Positions 23,070-30,957 of a DNA stretch of 64,000 nucleotides are shown here, one piece after another. The notes under the pieces were generated by a model, which ran no database searches, was not told the DNA's origin, and worked only from the letters and a program-made list of their open reading frames with translations. The stretch is taken from positions 1-64,000 of the forward strand of contig JAFRRR010000061.1 of assembly GCA_017428035.1 (NCBI GenBank), written 5' to 3'. This DNA comes from Bacteroidales bacterium (GTDB lineage: Bacteria > Bacteroidota > Bacteroidia > Bacteroidales > UBA932). A program made the position numbers and the translations under genes. The first letter of the stretch is position 1; every line of letters starts with the position of its first letter.

Positions 23070-23842
23070 AACCATACATCTTAAGCATCGTCCTGATTCT
23101 GGCCACCGCCTGCCACTCTTTTGAGCCGTTCACTTTTGTCCAAATGAGCGACACTCAAATAGGTTTTATAGACGAGTCGCCGGCCTTTGCCCATTCCGAT
23201 TCCCTTATGAAGGCGGCCGTGGATGCAGCCAACGCGCTGAATCCGGCCTATGTCTTCATCACCGGCGATTTGGTGGACAACCCCGACGACCCCATCCAGG
23301 ATTCGATATACAAGACCCGTCTGGCCCAGATCCAGGCCCCGGTATATGAAGTTCTGGGCAATCACGACCACCGCAACTACGGCTTCCGCTTCTCATTTCA
23401 AGACAGAGGCTGCGCCTTCATAGGGATTGATTCCAACTGCATAAAAGACGGCGCTACAGAGGCCGAGAAGGCTCAGCTTGAGTGGCTCACAAGTGAGTTG
23501 GACGCCGCCGCACGGTGCAGATACACCTTCATCTTCCTGCACTGCCCGGTTGTGCGCGAAAACTTGGACGAGAAAGAAGATTACTTCAACTTCTCCAGCG
23601 CTCAGCGCGAGCAGTACATTTCGCTTTTCAAGGAAAAAGGTGTGGACGTGGTCTTCGCCGGCCACACCCATCAGGACTATGACACCACTGTAGACGGCAT
23701 CCGCTTTGTCGCCGCCGGCCCCGTGGGCAACGCCCTGGGCCACGGCACCCCCGGCTACAACGTCGTCACCGTATCCCGCGACAGCGTCTCCATCACCTAC
23801 ACCCCCACCCCCGGCATCGACCCCGCCGGCTGCAGGTACTAA
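23066..23842 (+). CDS. Calcineurin-like metallophosphoesterase, putative lipoprotein
   Basis: A 258-aa protein with a short signal sequence and a lipobox (ILATAC, Cys16), so probably anchored outside the cytoplasm. Metal-binding motifs in order: SDTQ (28-31), GDLVDN, GNHDH (98-102), HCP, GHTHQD. Motif I is DTQ rather than the usual DxH, a variant also known from CPPED1-like phosphatases. It could hydrolyse phosphomonoesters or cyclic nucleotides. Translationally coupled to lutC, although a link to lactate use is not obvious. Confidence 0.85.
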   Translation: MKPYILSIVLILATACHSFEPFTFVQMSDTQIGFIDESPAFAHSDSLMKAAVDAANALNPAYVFITGDLVDNPDDPIQDSIYKTRLAQIQAPVYEVLGNHDHRNYGFRFSFQDRGCAFIGIDSNCIKDGATEAEKAQLEWLTSELDAAARCRYTFIFLHCPVVRENLDEKEDYFNFSSAQREQYISLFKEKGVDVVFAGHTHQDYDTTVDGIRFVAAGPVGNALGHGTPGYNVVTVSRDSVSITYTPTPGIDPAGCRY

Positions 23843-24108
23843 TTGGCATAGTGCCCATATGCTGATATAATCAGCACCTCGACCACACTGTCTATTATTC
23901 TATATACTAGACGGTGCTCTTTTGTTATGCGTCTTGAATAAACAGATCCATTGTAGCCCTTCAGCTGTTCTACCTGGCCCGTGCCGGACCTTGGGTGACT
24001 CCTGAGCTCTTCAAGCAATAACGACAGTTTGACAATGGACTGTGGAGAATGCTTATGTAACTTTTTGATATCCTTTTTGGCTTCCTCGGTAAAAACTATC
24101 GTATACAT
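23839..24108 (-). CDS. yoeB: YoeB-type mRNA interferase toxin
   Basis: An 89-aa protein of the YoeB/Txe family, a ribosome-dependent mRNA-cutting toxin. The hallmark elements LKGYNGSVYSRRITKEHRLVY and the C-terminal SAYGHY (usual SCRYHY) are present, with Glu, Arg and His in place. I chose ATG 24108, one base after the antitoxin stop codon; the longer GTG start at 24120 would overlap by 11 bp. The end overlaps the converging phosphoesterase gene by 4 bp. Confidence 0.9.
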   Translation of the reverse strand: MYTIVFTEEAKKDIKKLHKHSPQSIVKLSLLLEELRSHPRSGTGQVEQLKGYNGSVYSRRITKEHRLVYRIIDSVVEVLIISAYGHYAN

Positions 24109-24109
24109 A

Positions 24110-24376
24110 TCAATCTTCACTAATCATTCGCTCCAAAAACTCATCCACACTCTCACCTTCTTTCATACGATGCACCTTCCCTGCTTCGTAGTCTGCAATA
24201 CCTTGCTTGATCTTCGCATCAAGTTTCGCTTCATCTATCAACATATCTTCGTCTTTTAATGGTATTAGCTTATAATTCCCGAATGTTCGGGATGTTATTA
24301 CTACGTCATTAGTCCTGGCGAGGCTGAAATACTTGCGCTGATTCGCCCGGAACTCTCTGCTGCTGACAACAACCAT
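24110..24376 (-). CDS. yefM: Phd/YefM-type antitoxin
   Basis: An 88-aa protein: N-terminal DNA-binding fold (MVVVSSREFRANQRKYF..VVITSRTFGNYKLIPL) and an acidic C-terminal tail (DEFLERMISED) for toxin binding. It forms the pair with yoeB and would repress the shared promoter. Homologous to the orphan at 18884, 5 kb away, so cross-talk is conceivable. Confidence 0.9.
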   Translation of the reverse strand: MVVVSSREFRANQRKYFSLARTNDVVITSRTFGNYKLIPLKDEDMLIDEAKLDAKIKQGIADYEAGKVHRMKEGESVDEFLERMISED

Positions 24377-24391
24377 AGCTTATTGTTTTTG

Positions 24392-24430
24392 CAAATATAG
24401 CAAAAGATAACTATGTACCAAAATGGTACA
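24392..24430 (-). promoter_or_regulatory. yefM-yoeB promoter with TGTACC/GGTACA operator
   Basis: On the minus strand TTTG (24422-24419), exact 19-nt spacer, TATATTTG (24399-24392). The palindrome TGTACC-AAAAT-GGTACA (24414-24430) covers the -33 element. E. coli YefM is known to bind palindromes with a TGTACA core, so autoregulation through this site is well supported. Confidence 0.8.
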
Positions 24431-24533
24431 CATTTTTCAGAAAAGAGGCTCTCTTGTTGCACTGACTAAGCGGCATAGGGATGAGGGCTGCCGGGGATAG
24501 AGTCAAAGTAACGTCGAAATAACTGGAGATTGT

Positions 24534-25004
24534 CTAGTCCAGCACCATCTCCATAGAGGTGAACTGGGGCTGGAGGCCTAGGGCGTCATAGAAGGCCCGG
24601 GCGGAGGGGTTGCACTGCCATACGTGGAGGGTGATATTGTAGCAGCCCTGGGTTTTGGCAAACTGGCAGACGTGGTCAAAGAGAGCCTTGCCTATGTGGC
24701 GGCCGCGGGCAGACCGGTCCACGCAAAGGTCATCAAGATAAAGCGACTTGTGAGGCTTGAGACTACCGCTGCCTGTGGATTCGATGGCACAGAACGCATA
24801 GCCGAGGACACGGCCGTCGTCTTCGTATACGAAGACCGGTGTCCCGGGATTTGCAAAAATCTCCAGCAACTCCCGATCTGTATACTTTTTGCCCTGCGCG
24901 TTGAACAAGTCGGGACGGCCGTCGTGATGAATGCGAAGCACCTGCTCCAGCAGATGGTTCACCGCAGGCAGGTCCTCAGGTAAGGCCTTTCGGATAACGC
25001 CCAT
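24534..25004 (-). CDS. GNAT-family N-acetyltransferase
   Basis: A 156-aa protein with the GNAT fold: IRKALPEDLPAVNHLLEQV at the N-terminus, LYLDDLCVDRSARGRHIGKAL (the acetyl-CoA pyrophosphate loop, R-x-x-G-x-G/A type) near 88-108, and NPSARAFYDALGL near 133. The substrate cannot be read. Last gene of an ackA-lipoprotein-GNAT run, with only 2 bp between the genes. Confidence 0.88.
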   Translation of the reverse strand: MGVIRKALPEDLPAVNHLLEQVLRIHHDGRPDLFNAQGKKYTDRELLEIFANPGTPVFVYEDDGRVLGYAFCAIESTGSGSLKPHKSLYLDDLCVDRSARGRHIGKALFDHVCQFAKTQGCYNITLHVWQCNPSARAFYDALGLQPQFTSMEMVLD

Positions 25005-25006
25005 CG

Positions 25007-25786
25007 CTAATACCTCTTTCCGCCGCTTACAGGCCTGATGTTGAGCCCGCTTGGCCTGTACATCCGATAGGTATTATTCTTCAGGAAACTCCCGTTGCCA
25101 TTTATCCACCAGGCGACGGCTTCTTCCTGCGCGAATTTATCCCTTTCGTCAACCATGCCAAACACATTCGTCCAGTAAAAGCCTTGTTTGACATAACCAT
25201 TTTCAGCTTCTGTCTTATCCCGGGCTATCTCCCACTGTCCGCCGCAAGGGAACAGAATGGCATTCCCGTTAGGCCCGGTATATTTAAAGCAGTATACATC
25301 CTGCACGGATACGAACTCAACCTCGCAGGATTGCTTCAACTCCTCGAAGTCGGCCGGCGAAGGGACGTACCACTCATTGCCAAGAATAACAGTCGCAGCA
25401 TCGTCTTCGGCTTCCAGGGCATACTTATCATCCCTCAGCGTAGAAAACTTATAGCGGTTATACTTGGTAGGATGCCATCCGCTCTGAACTGTTGACATGA
25501 ACTTATAGTTGGCAAGTGTAAACTCCGTTTTCGGGCTCGTCTCGCCCCATGCAAAGAAATCGCCGACCTCCCAAGGCTTGCTTGCGCCCAGGTTGCAGCG
25601 CGCCCATTTGATTCCGGAAGGCAGGCCGAGATCCACGGCCTCCACCCCTTCGTAAATGTCGTATTTGTCCTTGAAATCTTTGCTGGAAGAACCACCTTCC
25701 CCTCCCTCCTCGCCGGGTTTGGTGCAGGATACGGCGGCCAAAACAGCGATTGCAGTTACTAAAAACAATGTCGATAATTTCTTCAT
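25007..25786 (-). CDS. Lipoprotein with Fibrobacter-major-paralogous-type domain
   Basis: A 259-aa protein. The signal peptide ends in a lipobox (AAVSC, Cys21), followed by a Gly/Glu-rich linker. The body has VDLGLPSGIKWARCNLGASKPWEVGDFFAWGETS in parts typical of the TIGR02145 family: DLGLPSGIKWARCNLGA and GDYFAWGE-like GDFFAWGE, and ends SGLNIRPVSG. These surface lipoproteins are frequent in Bacteroidota; their role is unknown. It starts 9 bp after ackA. Confidence 0.82.
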   Translation of the reverse strand: MKKLSTLFLVTAIAVLAAVSCTKPGEEGGEGGSSSKDFKDKYDIYEGVEAVDLGLPSGIKWARCNLGASKPWEVGDFFAWGETSPKTEFTLANYKFMSTVQSGWHPTKYNRYKFSTLRDDKYALEAEDDAATVILGNEWYVPSPADFEELKQSCEVEFVSVQDVYCFKYTGPNGNAILFPCGGQWEIARDKTEAENGYVKQGFYWTNVFGMVDERDKFAQEEAVAWWINGNGSFLKNNTYRMYRPSGLNIRPVSGGKRY

Positions 25787-25795
25787 TGCAGGGAC

Positions 25796-27013
25796 TTATT
25801 TCTTTTTACGGGATACGAGTTCCATAGTGTCGCGGGCGATGACCAACTCTTCGTTGGTGCATACTACCATAGCCTTGACGCGGGAGTTTTCGGTGGAGAT
25901 AATCCAATTGTCGCCGTCCACGTGATCGTTGCGGTAGAGGTCCAACTCCAGGCCCAGATATTCCAGGCCGCTGAGCACCTCGCGGCGCACGTTGCGGGCG
26001 TTCTCGCCGATACCGCCGGTCATAATGATAAGGTCAACCCCGTTCAGCACGGCGGCATAGGCGCCGATGTATTTCTTGATGTCGTAGCAGCGCTTCAGGT
26101 GGGTCAGTTCGGCACGCTTGTCGCCCTTGGCAGCGGCGCCTTCCACGTCGCGGTTGTCGGCCGAGATGCCGCTCAGGCCCAGCAGGCCGCTCTTTTTATT
26201 CATCACGGAATCCATCTCGTAAGGGTTCAGATGCTCCTGCTCCATAATGAAGGTAACCACGCTGGGGTCGATGTTGCCACAGCGGGTACCCATAGTCACA
26301 CCCTCCAGCGGAGTGAAGCCCATAGAAGTATCAATGGACTTGCCCCCCTTGATGGCAGTGATGGAACTTCCGTTGCCCAGGTGGCAAGTGATGATTTTCT
26401 TATCCTTTATGTTCCAGCCCAGGGCGTCGCAGGCCTTGCCCGCCACGAAATTGTGGCTGGTGCCGTGGAAGCCGTAGCGGCGCACGCCGTACTTTTCGTA
26501 ATACTCATACGGCAGTGCGTACATATAGGCGTAGTCGGGAATGGTCTGGTGGAAAGACGTGTCAAACACGGTCACCTGCGGAATCTGCGGCATAAGCTCT
26601 GCGGCGGCACGGATACCCAGCAGCGAGGCGGGATTGTGCAGGGGAGCCAGGGCGCAGCACTTCTCTATCTTGGCAATAGTATCCTCATTTACCAGCGCGG
26701 CAGAGGAGAAATACTCGCCGCCGTGGGCCACGCGATGACCTACGGCATCGATATCCTCAAGACTCTTAAGGACGCCCTTTTCGGGGTCCAGAAGCATTTC
26801 CAGGACTACGGAAATACCTTTGGAATGATCGTGAATCGGGAGCTCCCGGAACACGTCTTCGCGACTGGGAACCTTGTGGGTAATGGTTGCATTGTCGCTG
26901 CCTACGCGCTCTACGAGGCCTTTTGCCAAAAGAGAAAACTCGGTTTCGCCCTTGAAATCCAGCACCTGGTACTTGATGGAAGAGCTACCGCAATTGAGAA
27001 CCAGAATATTCAT
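25796..27013 (-). CDS. ackA: Acetate kinase
   Basis: A 405-aa protein of the ASKHA fold that converts acetyl phosphate and ADP to acetate and ATP. Family signatures are present: LNCGSSSIKY (6-15), HRVAHGG, FDTSFH, RRYGFHGTSH, CHLGNGSS and TGGIGENA. Length and residues are complete. The usual partner pta is not adjacent in this window. It heads a three-gene run with the lipoprotein and the GNAT. Confidence 0.95.
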   Translation of the reverse strand: MNILVLNCGSSSIKYQVLDFKGETEFSLLAKGLVERVGSDNATITHKVPSREDVFRELPIHDHSKGISVVLEMLLDPEKGVLKSLEDIDAVGHRVAHGGEYFSSAALVNEDTIAKIEKCCALAPLHNPASLLGIRAAAELMPQIPQVTVFDTSFHQTIPDYAYMYALPYEYYEKYGVRRYGFHGTSHNFVAGKACDALGWNIKDKKIITCHLGNGSSITAIKGGKSIDTSMGFTPLEGVTMGTRCGNIDPSVVTFIMEQEHLNPYEMDSVMNKKSGLLGLSGISADNRDVEGAAAKGDKRAELTHLKRCYDIKKYIGAYAAVLNGVDLIIMTGGIGENARNVRREVLSGLEYLGLELDLYRNDHVDGDNWIISTENSRVKAMVVCTNEELVIARDTMELVSRKKK

Positions 27014-27087
27014 TAGATAATTATCGTTTGATTTGAGATGCGAAGTTACTAATAAAAACTTATCTTCGTGTCAAATTAGAGACGGAT

Positions 27088-28137
27088 ATGAAGGGAAGAT
27101 GCGACATAGCTCTGTATGCGGCGGCGTTTGTGGCAGGAGATCTGGCGGCGGGCTGCTGCAACGGTCCTCTCAGGGTTTATCTGATTATTATTTCGGCCAT
27201 CCTAATACCCCTGGTGACACTGCTTGTGGCGCGCAGAAAGGCCCGTTTTGCGGCGGTTGTGGCCTTCTTGATGTTGGGTATGCTTAACGCCTCAATTGGC
27301 CGATATCCCGCCCCGGAAGGGCCTCTAAAGCAAAAAGCCGGGGCCGTGAAGGAAGATATTTCTGCAAAACTATACGCAATTGCCGGCGGCGGCAGCGAAG
27401 GGGCCATCCTAAGCGCAATTGCCATAGGCGACCGCGGCAGCATAGACCGTACCCTGAAAAGCGAATTCCGCAGCAGCGGCGCAATGCACCTGATTGCCCT
27501 CTCGGGCCTCCATATCGGCGTACTGTACTTTTTCCTGACGCTGACTTTTGCCCTGCTTGGCAACAGCCGGCCATCGTGGCTGATGCGCAAACTGCTGATT
27601 CTGGCCATCCTCTGGGCCTACGCCTTTGTTTCCGGGATGTCCAACTCCATTCTCCGGGCGGTGATAATGATTTCTGTGTATGAGGCGGGCGAGCTGTTCG
27701 GCAGCGACAGGAGCCTAAAGCGCGCGCTGGCCATAAGCGCCTTTGCCACCACTCTCTGGCAACCCGACGCCCCATTTCAGATAGGCTTCCAGCTCTCCTA
27801 CGGGGCGATGGCCGCCATCTGCTTCATATACCCGGCGGTGAAAAGGCTGCTGGAGTGCCGCAGCGCACTTATGGAAAAAGTGTGGAACACCGTGGCCCTT
27901 TCGCTCAGCTGCCAGGCCGCCACCGCCCCGCTGGTGCTGCTCTACTTCGGCACCTTCCCCAAGTATTTTATGATCACCAACTTTGTGGCGATACCCCTCA
28001 CCAGCGCCGCGATATATCTGACGCCGGTGGCCCTTATAACAAAAAATCTCCCGTTTGCGGGAGACTTTTTGCAGGCCGCCTTACAGCTGTCGCTGAAGCT
28101 GCTGCGCGCGGCCATCCAGATTATCGCCGGCCTCTAG
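27088..28137 (+). CDS. comEC: ComEC/Rec2 competence-domain protein (short form)
   Basis: A 349-aa multi-pass membrane protein with the ComEC competence domain: GDRGSIDRTLKSEFRSSGAMHL (in parts GDRGSIDR and SSGAMHLIALSGLH), the channel-forming part for DNA uptake. Full ComEC is about 700-800 aa with an N-terminal DUF4131 OB-fold and a C-terminal metallo-beta-lactamase domain; both are reduced or missing here. A short hydrophobic N-terminus and about seven further membrane segments remain. Divergent from ackA. It could be a natural short form, or degraded. Confidence 0.85.
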   Translation: MKGRCDIALYAAAFVAGDLAAGCCNGPLRVYLIIISAILIPLVTLLVARRKARFAAVVAFLMLGMLNASIGRYPAPEGPLKQKAGAVKEDISAKLYAIAGGGSEGAILSAIAIGDRGSIDRTLKSEFRSSGAMHLIALSGLHIGVLYFFLTLTFALLGNSRPSWLMRKLLILAILWAYAFVSGMSNSILRAVIMISVYEAGELFGSDRSLKRALAISAFATTLWQPDAPFQIGFQLSYGAMAAICFIYPAVKRLLECRSALMEKVWNTVALSLSCQAATAPLVLLYFGTFPKYFMITNFVAIPLTSAAIYLTPVALITKNLPFAGDFLQAALQLSLKLLRAAIQIIAGL

Positions 28138-29540
28138 TTGTTGCCGGAACCGTCGAAGCAGTGGGTGCAGATGCACTCCTTGGGCAGGCCAATGGCCTTG
28201 ACCACATTGTCCACAGAGTTGAACTTGAGGGAGTTCATCTTGAGGTTGCTGCGGATAGCCTCCACCATCTTGCAGTAGCAGGGGCTGCCGTAGGTGGCGT
28301 ATTCCTTCAGGTTCTTGTCGTGAGTGCCCTCCAGCTGCTCTATGGTGCGGCGGGTCACAAACTCCAGCGGCGACTTGGAGGCGGAGAAATTAAGATACGG
28401 GCAGGGATATACCAGCGGCGGGCAGCTGATGCGGATGTGCACCTCCCCCGCCCCGTGACGGCGGAAAATCTCCACATTGTCTCTGAGCTGCGTGCCGCGC
28501 ACAATGCTGTCGTCGCAGAACACCAGCTTCTTGCCCTTCATAAGCCCGTAGTTGGGTATCAACTTCATCTTGGCCACCAGAGAGCGGGTCGTCTGGTCTA
28601 TCGGCATAAAGCTGCGGGGCCAGGTGGGGGTATATTTGAGCACGGCGTTGCGAAAAGGCACCCGTGCGCCCTCTGAATAGCCTATCGCCATACAGTTGCC
28701 CGAGTCGGGAATGGGCGACACCAGGTCGGCCTGGATATCATCCTGCTCTCCCATAAGACGGCCCAGATTGCGTCGCGCCTGGTCCACATTCACACCCTCG
28801 TAGGATGCTGCCGGGAAGCCGTAGTAAATCCAGAGAAAAGAGCATACGTGCAGCCGGCCCTCTGCGGGCAGCAGCGGCTTGATGCCGCCGGGGGTAATGA
28901 CCACCGCCTCTCCGGGACCCAGCTCGCGCTCCAGGTCGTAGCCCAGATTTATCATACTGCAGCTCTCGCTGGCAACACACCAGGCGCCTTCTTTGCTGCC
29001 AATCACCAGCGGAGTGCGGCCGTAGAAGTCGCGGGCGGCTATAATGCCGTCGTCGGTGAGTATCAGCATAGTGCAGGAGCCCTCTATCTTGCTCTGGGCA
29101 TAGCGGATGCCCTGTGCAAAAGAGTCGCCGTGGTTTATGAGCTGCGCCAGAAGCTCGGTGGCATTGGTAGAGCCGTCGCTGAGCTCGGTGAAAATCTTGC
29201 CTTCGCTAAGGACGTCCTGCGCCAGAGAGTCTATATTGGAGATTTTCATCACCGTGCAGATGGCATATCTGCCAAGGTGAGAATGCACCGCAATGGGCTG
29301 CGCCTCGCTGTCGCTGATCACGCCAATGCCCATATGGCCGTCAAACTTGGGCAGGTCCTGCTCAAACTTGACCCTGAAATAAGATTGCTTTAGAGAGTGA
29401 ATGCTGCGCTTGAGCATTCCGTCAGAATTGATCACGGCCAGTCCGCCGCGCTTGGTGCCCAGGTGGGAGTGATAGTCCACACCGTAGAACAGATCAGTTA
29501 TACATTTCTCTTTGGAAACAACTCCGAATAATCCACCCAT
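28134..29540 (-). CDS. Amidophosphoribosyltransferase-like protein without catalytic Cys
   Basis: A 468-aa protein homologous to PurF: N-terminal class II glutamine amidotransferase domain (HSHLGTKRGG; GHMGIGVIS) and C-terminal PRTase domain with the PRPP loop VFCDDSIVRGTQ. In PurF the mature protein begins with the nucleophile Cys (MCG or a cleaved propeptide); here it begins MGGLFGVV, so that Cys is Gly. I recall that Bacteroidales carry a PurF paralogue with this MGG start. It may use ammonia, or have another role; purine synthesis is not excluded. Confidence 0.82.
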   Translation of the reverse strand: MGGLFGVVSKEKCITDLFYGVDYHSHLGTKRGGLAVINSDGMLKRSIHSLKQSYFRVKFEQDLPKFDGHMGIGVISDSEAQPIAVHSHLGRYAICTVMKISNIDSLAQDVLSEGKIFTELSDGSTNATELLAQLINHGDSFAQGIRYAQSKIEGSCTMLILTDDGIIAARDFYGRTPLVIGSKEGAWCVASESCSMINLGYDLERELGPGEAVVITPGGIKPLLPAEGRLHVCSFLWIYYGFPAASYEGVNVDQARRNLGRLMGEQDDIQADLVSPIPDSGNCMAIGYSEGARVPFRNAVLKYTPTWPRSFMPIDQTTRSLVAKMKLIPNYGLMKGKKLVFCDDSIVRGTQLRDNVEIFRRHGAGEVHIRISCPPLVYPCPYLNFSASKSPLEFVTRRTIEQLEGTHDKNLKEYATYGSPCYCKMVEAIRSNLKMNSLKFNSVDNVVKAIGLPKECICTHCFDGSGNN

Positions 29541-29563
29541 ATTCTGTCAATGGTTTGTCGGGG

Positions 29564-29571
29564 CAAATATA
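29564..29571 (-). promoter_or_regulatory. -7 box of the PurF-like gene
   Basis: On the minus strand TATATTTG, about 24 nt upstream of the ATG at 29540, just beyond the TPR-gene terminator. Confidence 0.6.
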
Positions 29572-29573
29572 AT

Positions 29574-29603
29574 AAAAAGGGCGACCGACCGGCCGCCCTT
29601 TTT
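29574..29603 (-). terminator. Terminator of the gyrA-TPR operon
   Basis: AAAAAGGGCG and CGCCCTTTTT form a 10-bp stem with a 10-nt loop, with a T run on the minus strand. It lies 11 bp beyond the TPR gene stop codon. Confidence 0.8.
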
Positions 29604-29613
29604 GCGATTATTG

Positions 29614-30939
29614 TTATTGTTGAGTTGCGTCGTGATATATCTTGTTGTATTTCTCGTATTGAGCCATATACTCATCGCTCTGGGTACGGAAGCGGAAGTA
29701 GATATTCTTGAGGTACTCTGCAATTGCTACCTGCAGCTCCGGGTCGCCCTTTGCCAGCTCGTATGATTTCTCGAACGGCTCAATGGCTTTCTTGAGGGAG
29801 TTGTTAACCTCTTCGAGCAGTGCATTGTATTTGGCGTCGTCCAGCTCGGCATTTGCCTTGTCCTGATATTCAAGAGCCTCGTCGTAGTACATAATGCCCT
29901 TGTTCACGATACCGAAGATGTAGTTGTTGTCAATCTCGTAGCTCTTCTCGAAGAGTTCCATTGCAGCCTCTTTGTTGCCGAGCTTCTTGTTGATGTCACC
30001 CTCTACATAATAGAGGCTGGCGTTGCCGGGCTCGTTGGCCTGTGCCTGGTGGATGAGCTCGAACAGCCTGCTGCTGTCGCCGCCTGTGTCAAGGTTGTAG
30101 TTGATAAGGCCCACCAGAACCTGCTGGTTTTCGGGGAATGCGGCAAAACCTTTTTCAAGGATATCCTTGTAATTCTCCATATCATTCTTTGCGCGGTAGA
30201 GCTCTGCCATAATTGCATAGACTTCTCCCTTTGCTGCATAGCCGGCGTCCAGATCTTTCTGGAGAAGCGCCAAAGCCTTGTCGTTATGGCCGTTGTCGCG
30301 GGCCATAAGGGCGGTGTAGTAAACAGCCACGGTGTCCACGCGGTTCAGGATAGGGTTCTCGGTGCTCTGATATGCCTTCTCGAAGAACTCCTCTGCCTTA
30401 ACCTTGTCGTCTGCCATATAATAGAACAGACCGGTATTGTGGTATGCAGAGCGGATTTTCTCTGCTGTCTCGGGATATTTCTTATTCTTATAGGCATATT
30501 CATCCAGTTTGTATGCCTTCAGAAGAGCCTCGGAGCACTTTGCAAGTGCATCTTCCATAAGCGGCTTCTTCACCAGCCAGAACTGGAGCACGCCGTTGGC
30601 ATCGTAGTAGAGATCCTTGTCGTCGTAGCAATCCACCGAATAGGTCTGGCCATTTACGGTGCGCTCTTCTGTGGTGAACTGTTTGCCCTTGGTGAGCAGC
30701 TGCACTTCGTAGCGCTGCGCATTGGGGTATACGTCAGAGTTGGGATAGTCGTAGATGTCGTAGTAGGCCTGTGCAAGCTTGAGCCAAGGCTCGTGAGTGC
30801 CGGCTTTCTTGGGATTCTCCAGACTGGTCTGCAGCTTGTTGGCATACTTGAGGAGGTCTTTAGCCTTTTTGGAAAGGTCCTGTGCCGATGCGCCGATTGC
30901 CATTGCGGCAACGAGCATAATTACTACAAGTCGTTTCAT
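29614..30939 (-). CDS. Secreted TPR-repeat protein
   Basis: A 441-aa protein with a signal peptide cleaved after about residue 19 (AMAIGASA|QD). The rest is helical with several tetratricopeptide repeats (for example AYHNTGLFYYMADDKVKAEEF and ASLYYVEGDINKKLGNKEA, shown in part), giving a periplasmic protein-binding scaffold. It starts 18 bp after gyrA, so the two are cotranscribed. The partner is unknown. Confidence 0.85.
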   Translation of the reverse strand: MKRLVVIMLVAAMAIGASAQDLSKKAKDLLKYANKLQTSLENPKKAGTHEPWLKLAQAYYDIYDYPNSDVYPNAQRYEVQLLTKGKQFTTEERTVNGQTYSVDCYDDKDLYYDANGVLQFWLVKKPLMEDALAKCSEALLKAYKLDEYAYKNKKYPETAEKIRSAYHNTGLFYYMADDKVKAEEFFEKAYQSTENPILNRVDTVAVYYTALMARDNGHNDKALALLQKDLDAGYAAKGEVYAIMAELYRAKNDMENYKDILEKGFAAFPENQQVLVGLINYNLDTGGDSSRLFELIHQAQANEPGNASLYYVEGDINKKLGNKEAAMELFEKSYEIDNNYIFGIVNKGIMYYDEALEYQDKANAELDDAKYNALLEEVNNSLKKAIEPFEKSYELAKGDPELQVAIAEYLKNIYFRFRTQSDEYMAQYEKYNKIYHDATQQ

Positions 30940-30957
30940 AGTTTTAAGTATTAATTA

